Of a stretch of 7,378 nt of DNA, positions 5,405 through 7,378 are shown piece by piece. The stretch covers positions 1 to 7,378 of the forward strand of contig JBFXDD010000088.1 of NCBI GenBank assembly GCA_050181465.1, written 5' to 3'. Position numbers and translations under genes: made by a program. The stretch comes from JACRLW01 sp050181465. Its GTDB lineage: Bacteria; Planctomycetota; UBA1135; UBA2386. The notes under the pieces were generated by a model, which made no database searches, was not told where the DNA came from, and worked only from the letters and a program-made list of their open reading frames with translations. Within the stretch, counting starts at the first letter, position 1. Every line of letters begins with the position of its first letter.

Positions 5405-7378
5405 ATGAAGACCAGTCTGATCTCGCCTGCAGCCCTGCTCTGGGCCATCTCCCTGTGCGCCGTCGCACACGAGCCGACGGGAGTCTCTCCGACGTTGACG
5501 AACGTCTCCGACCTCACCGCGGACTACGCAGTCGTCCAACGCGAACCCACCGGTCTGTTCGGCCTCGGTCGCGACTACACCGCGCGCTTCCACACCGATC
5601 GCATCGAGTATGTGCCGCACCTGTCGACGGCACCCGCCGAACGGTCGCTGGTGCTGCGAACGGTGAGTCTTGGTCGCGGTGAGTCGCGACTCGACTTGCC
5701 CGCTGCAACCGAAGCCGAACAGAGCGGCCGCAGTGTTCGCTACGAACGCCAAGCCCTCGTCGAACTCTACGAAGTGCGGCCCGATGGACTGAAGCAGTCC
5801 TTCGTCTTCGACACACTGCCGGCGGGCGAGGGCGATCTGGTCGTGACCGTCGACATCGACTCGACTCTGCCGCTCCGTGAGGTCGACGGCCACACCGTGC
5901 GCTTCGGTGACGAGCACGGTTCGGTGAGGATTGCCGGCGTGCTCGGGATCGACGCACGCGGCGACACCGCTCGGGGCAGCCTGTCCTACGACGACGGCGT
6001 GCTGTCGCTGCGACTGCCCGCGACCTTCGTCGAGGGTGCCGCGCTGCCGCTGGTCTTGGACCCGCTGATCGCCACGACGGACATCGTCACCTCGCCGGTC
6101 GTCGCGCAAGTGATCAGCGCTGCCTACGACGCCACGGCTGCGGCCTACTTGGTCGTCTGGAGTGCGAGTCCCAGCTCGACCACCACGGAACTCCGCGGCC
6201 AGTTCGTGCCCGGCGGGCCGGTGCTGATCGAACCCAGCAACTTCAACCGCCACCTGGACGTCGCGAACAACAACGCCAGCAACTGCTTCGTCGTCACCTG
6301 GAACCAGCGCCGTTCGGTCCCGAACTTCCCGGCCCCCTACGAGGTCTTGCGAGCTCGTGCTCTGCGCCCGGGAAACATCGGGACATCGATCGACGTGCCG
6401 GGCCAGGGCGTCGGCGTGTCGAACAGCAACGCGTCGCTCGCCAGCGCCAACAGCACCAGCGACAACCGAATGCTGATGATCTTTCGCAGCGGGAACCCGC
6501 TGCTCCCCGGGGTCACCGCGGCCAGGATGCGCACGCTCGTGGTCGGTTCGAACTTGGCGATCTCCGGCTCGACGGCGACGGACCTCGCGACTCCGGCCGG
6601 CCTGACGGCGACCCATGTGAGTGTCGCGCGAGCCAACGACGCCGGCGGCCGCTACCTGATCGCCTTCGCCGAGCAGATCGGTTCCACCGACCACCAGATC
6701 TCGTTTCAGGTCTTCGACGTCGGGCGTACCTCGCTCAGCAACCTGGTCACCCTGCCACTGGACGGACCGAACAAGTTCGGTCACATCAGCATCGACGGCG
6801 GATCCCCGCTGTGGTTCGTCAACGGCGCGCGACTCAACGTCGGTTACTCGGCGGACGGCGGTATCCCGCTCATCTACCGCTGCGAGTACGACGAAGCACG
6901 GCGATCGCTGCGGGCCACGCTGGCCGAGTCTCTGAACGTCCAGGCCGACGCGCTCGACATCGCTGCGACTCCGCGGATGGTCGCCGTCTGTTGGGACTAC
7001 CACCTCGCGTACCTCACGGGGCAGGTATGCGTGACTTGCGCAGAGGAGGTGATCGACTACGTCGCGACCCTCCGACCGACCTTCGCGCGGCCGGCAGCGA
7101 ACGGCGATACCAGCCCCGCGGCGGCCGAGCTGGTGAAGCTGTTCTGGGGAAGTTCGTCGGGGCCGAACACGATTCGAATGGCGACCTATTCACCCAGGGA
7201 CGGAATCGCGACCGACCTCGGCGGCGGCTGTGGGAACTTCACCTCGACGGTTCGGTGGAGTTGCGCGCGGCTGGGCGGCACCCAGTTCGAGTCGGTGCTG
7301 GAGAATCCCCCCGCCGGCGACACGTGGCTGATCCTCGGACTCGAGCGGCTCGACTCGCGCGGCTGCGGCACCTGCACG
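5405..7378 (+). CDS. Secreted seven-repeat (probable beta-propeller) protein, paralogue of the upstream gene; partial at 3' end
   Basis: The frame is open from this ATG to the window edge (658 codons, no stop). It starts with a clear signal peptide: Lys2, a hydrophobic core (about 8-20) and an A-V-A site giving cleavage after residue 21. The N-terminal domain matches the upstream protein at nearly the same offsets: TGLFGLGRDY (49-58), YEVRPDGLKQSFVFDTLP (122-139) and LPATFVEGAALPLVLDPL (204-221). Seven diverged repeats start near 239, 284, 342, 404, 460, 517 and 558, with strands such as YLVVW (248-252), CFVVTW (294-299) and YLIAF (417-421). The C-terminal domain begins about 606 (GGGCGN) and is cut by the window at CGTCT, the motif found at 656-660 of the upstream protein; about 66 residues should be missing. 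A CxxC (542, 545) matches CxxC 539/542 upstream. Repeats 2-3 are Asn/Ser-rich. It has its own candidate regulatory leader. No enzymatic motif is seen; function unknown. Confidence 0.92.
   Translation, partial: MKTSLISPAALLWAISLCAVAHEPTGVSPTLTNVSDLTADYAVVQREPTGLFGLGRDYTARFHTDRIEYVPHLSTAPAERSLVLRTVSLGRGESRLDLPAATEAEQSGRSVRYERQALVELYEVRPDGLKQSFVFDTLPAGEGDLVVTVDIDSTLPLREVDGHTVRFGDEHGSVRIAGVLGIDARGDTARGSLSYDDGVLSLRLPATFVEGAALPLVLDPLIATTDIVTSPVVAQVISAAYDATAAAYLVVWSASPSSTTTELRGQFVPGGPVLIEPSNFNRHLDVANNNASNCFVVTWNQRRSVPNFPAPYEVLRARALRPGNIGTSIDVPGQGVGVSNSNASLASANSTSDNRMLMIFRSGNPLLPGVTAARMRTLVVGSNLAISGSTATDLATPAGLTATHVSVARANDAGGRYLIAFAEQIGSTDHQISFQVFDVGRTSLSNLVTLPLDGPNKFGHISIDGGSPLWFVNGARLNVGYSADGGIPLIYRCEYDEARRSLRATLAESLNVQADALDIAATPRMVAVCWDYHLAYLTGQVCVTCAEEVIDYVATLRPTFARPAANGDTSPAAAELVKLFWGSSSGPNTIRMATYSPRDGIATDLGGGCGNFTSTVRWSCARLGGTQFESVLENPPAGDTWLILGLERLDSRGCGTCT

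Noticed and set aside
5141..7003. Minus-strand open frame of about 620 codons opposite the second secreted gene
   Set aside because: Its product is Arg/Gly/Asp-rich with no recognisable motif, while the plus strand encodes a signal peptide and domains shared with the paralogue. It is a shadow of GC-rich codon usage.

Overview
The window is GC-rich and bacterial, with all recognisable genes on the plus strand and only short gaps between them. Three things suggest a member of the Planctomycetota. There is a membrane Ser/Thr kinase with a C-terminal TPR array, an ECF-type sigma factor of the kinase-associated family that carries the HTLQPTALVHEA signature, and two secreted proteins ending in a Cys-containing C-terminal domain that I recall from planctomycete exported proteins. 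This assignment comes from family knowledge, not from a database search.

Layout. (1) 18-2417 encodes a complete kinase: N-terminal segment, catalytic domain, one membrane helix and about eight TPR-like repeats. (2) After 19 bases, 2437-3018 encodes the sigma factor, probably in the same transcript. (3) 3108-5288 encodes a 726-residue secreted protein. (4) 5405 to the window edge encodes a diverged tandem paralogue of it. The paralogue is open at the edge and probably lacks only its last 65-70 residues. Both secreted proteins have a signal peptide, a shared N-terminal domain of about 200 residues, seven repeats of roughly 50 residues that read as a seven-bladed beta-propeller, and the Cys-containing C-terminal domain.

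The most interesting signal is outside the coding regions. The leaders of the two secreted genes share a bipartite element, GAATT(T)CGCGCCG, then exactly 14 bases, then CGTGTTC, lying 40-48 bases before each start codon. In each leader a hairpin of different sequence sits between this element and the start codon. The proteins themselves are strongly diverged, so this looks like retained regulatory DNA.

Working model (inference): the kinase senses an envelope signal through its extracytoplasmic TPR array and controls the adjacent sigma factor. In that sigma factor the usual acidic DAED patch of region 2.2 is replaced by QPTA, which places a threonine there. The sigma factor may then drive the pair of secreted propeller proteins through the shared element. 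No stretch longer than about 120 bases lacks a gene. I saw no RNA gene, CRISPR array, insertion sequence or attachment site.
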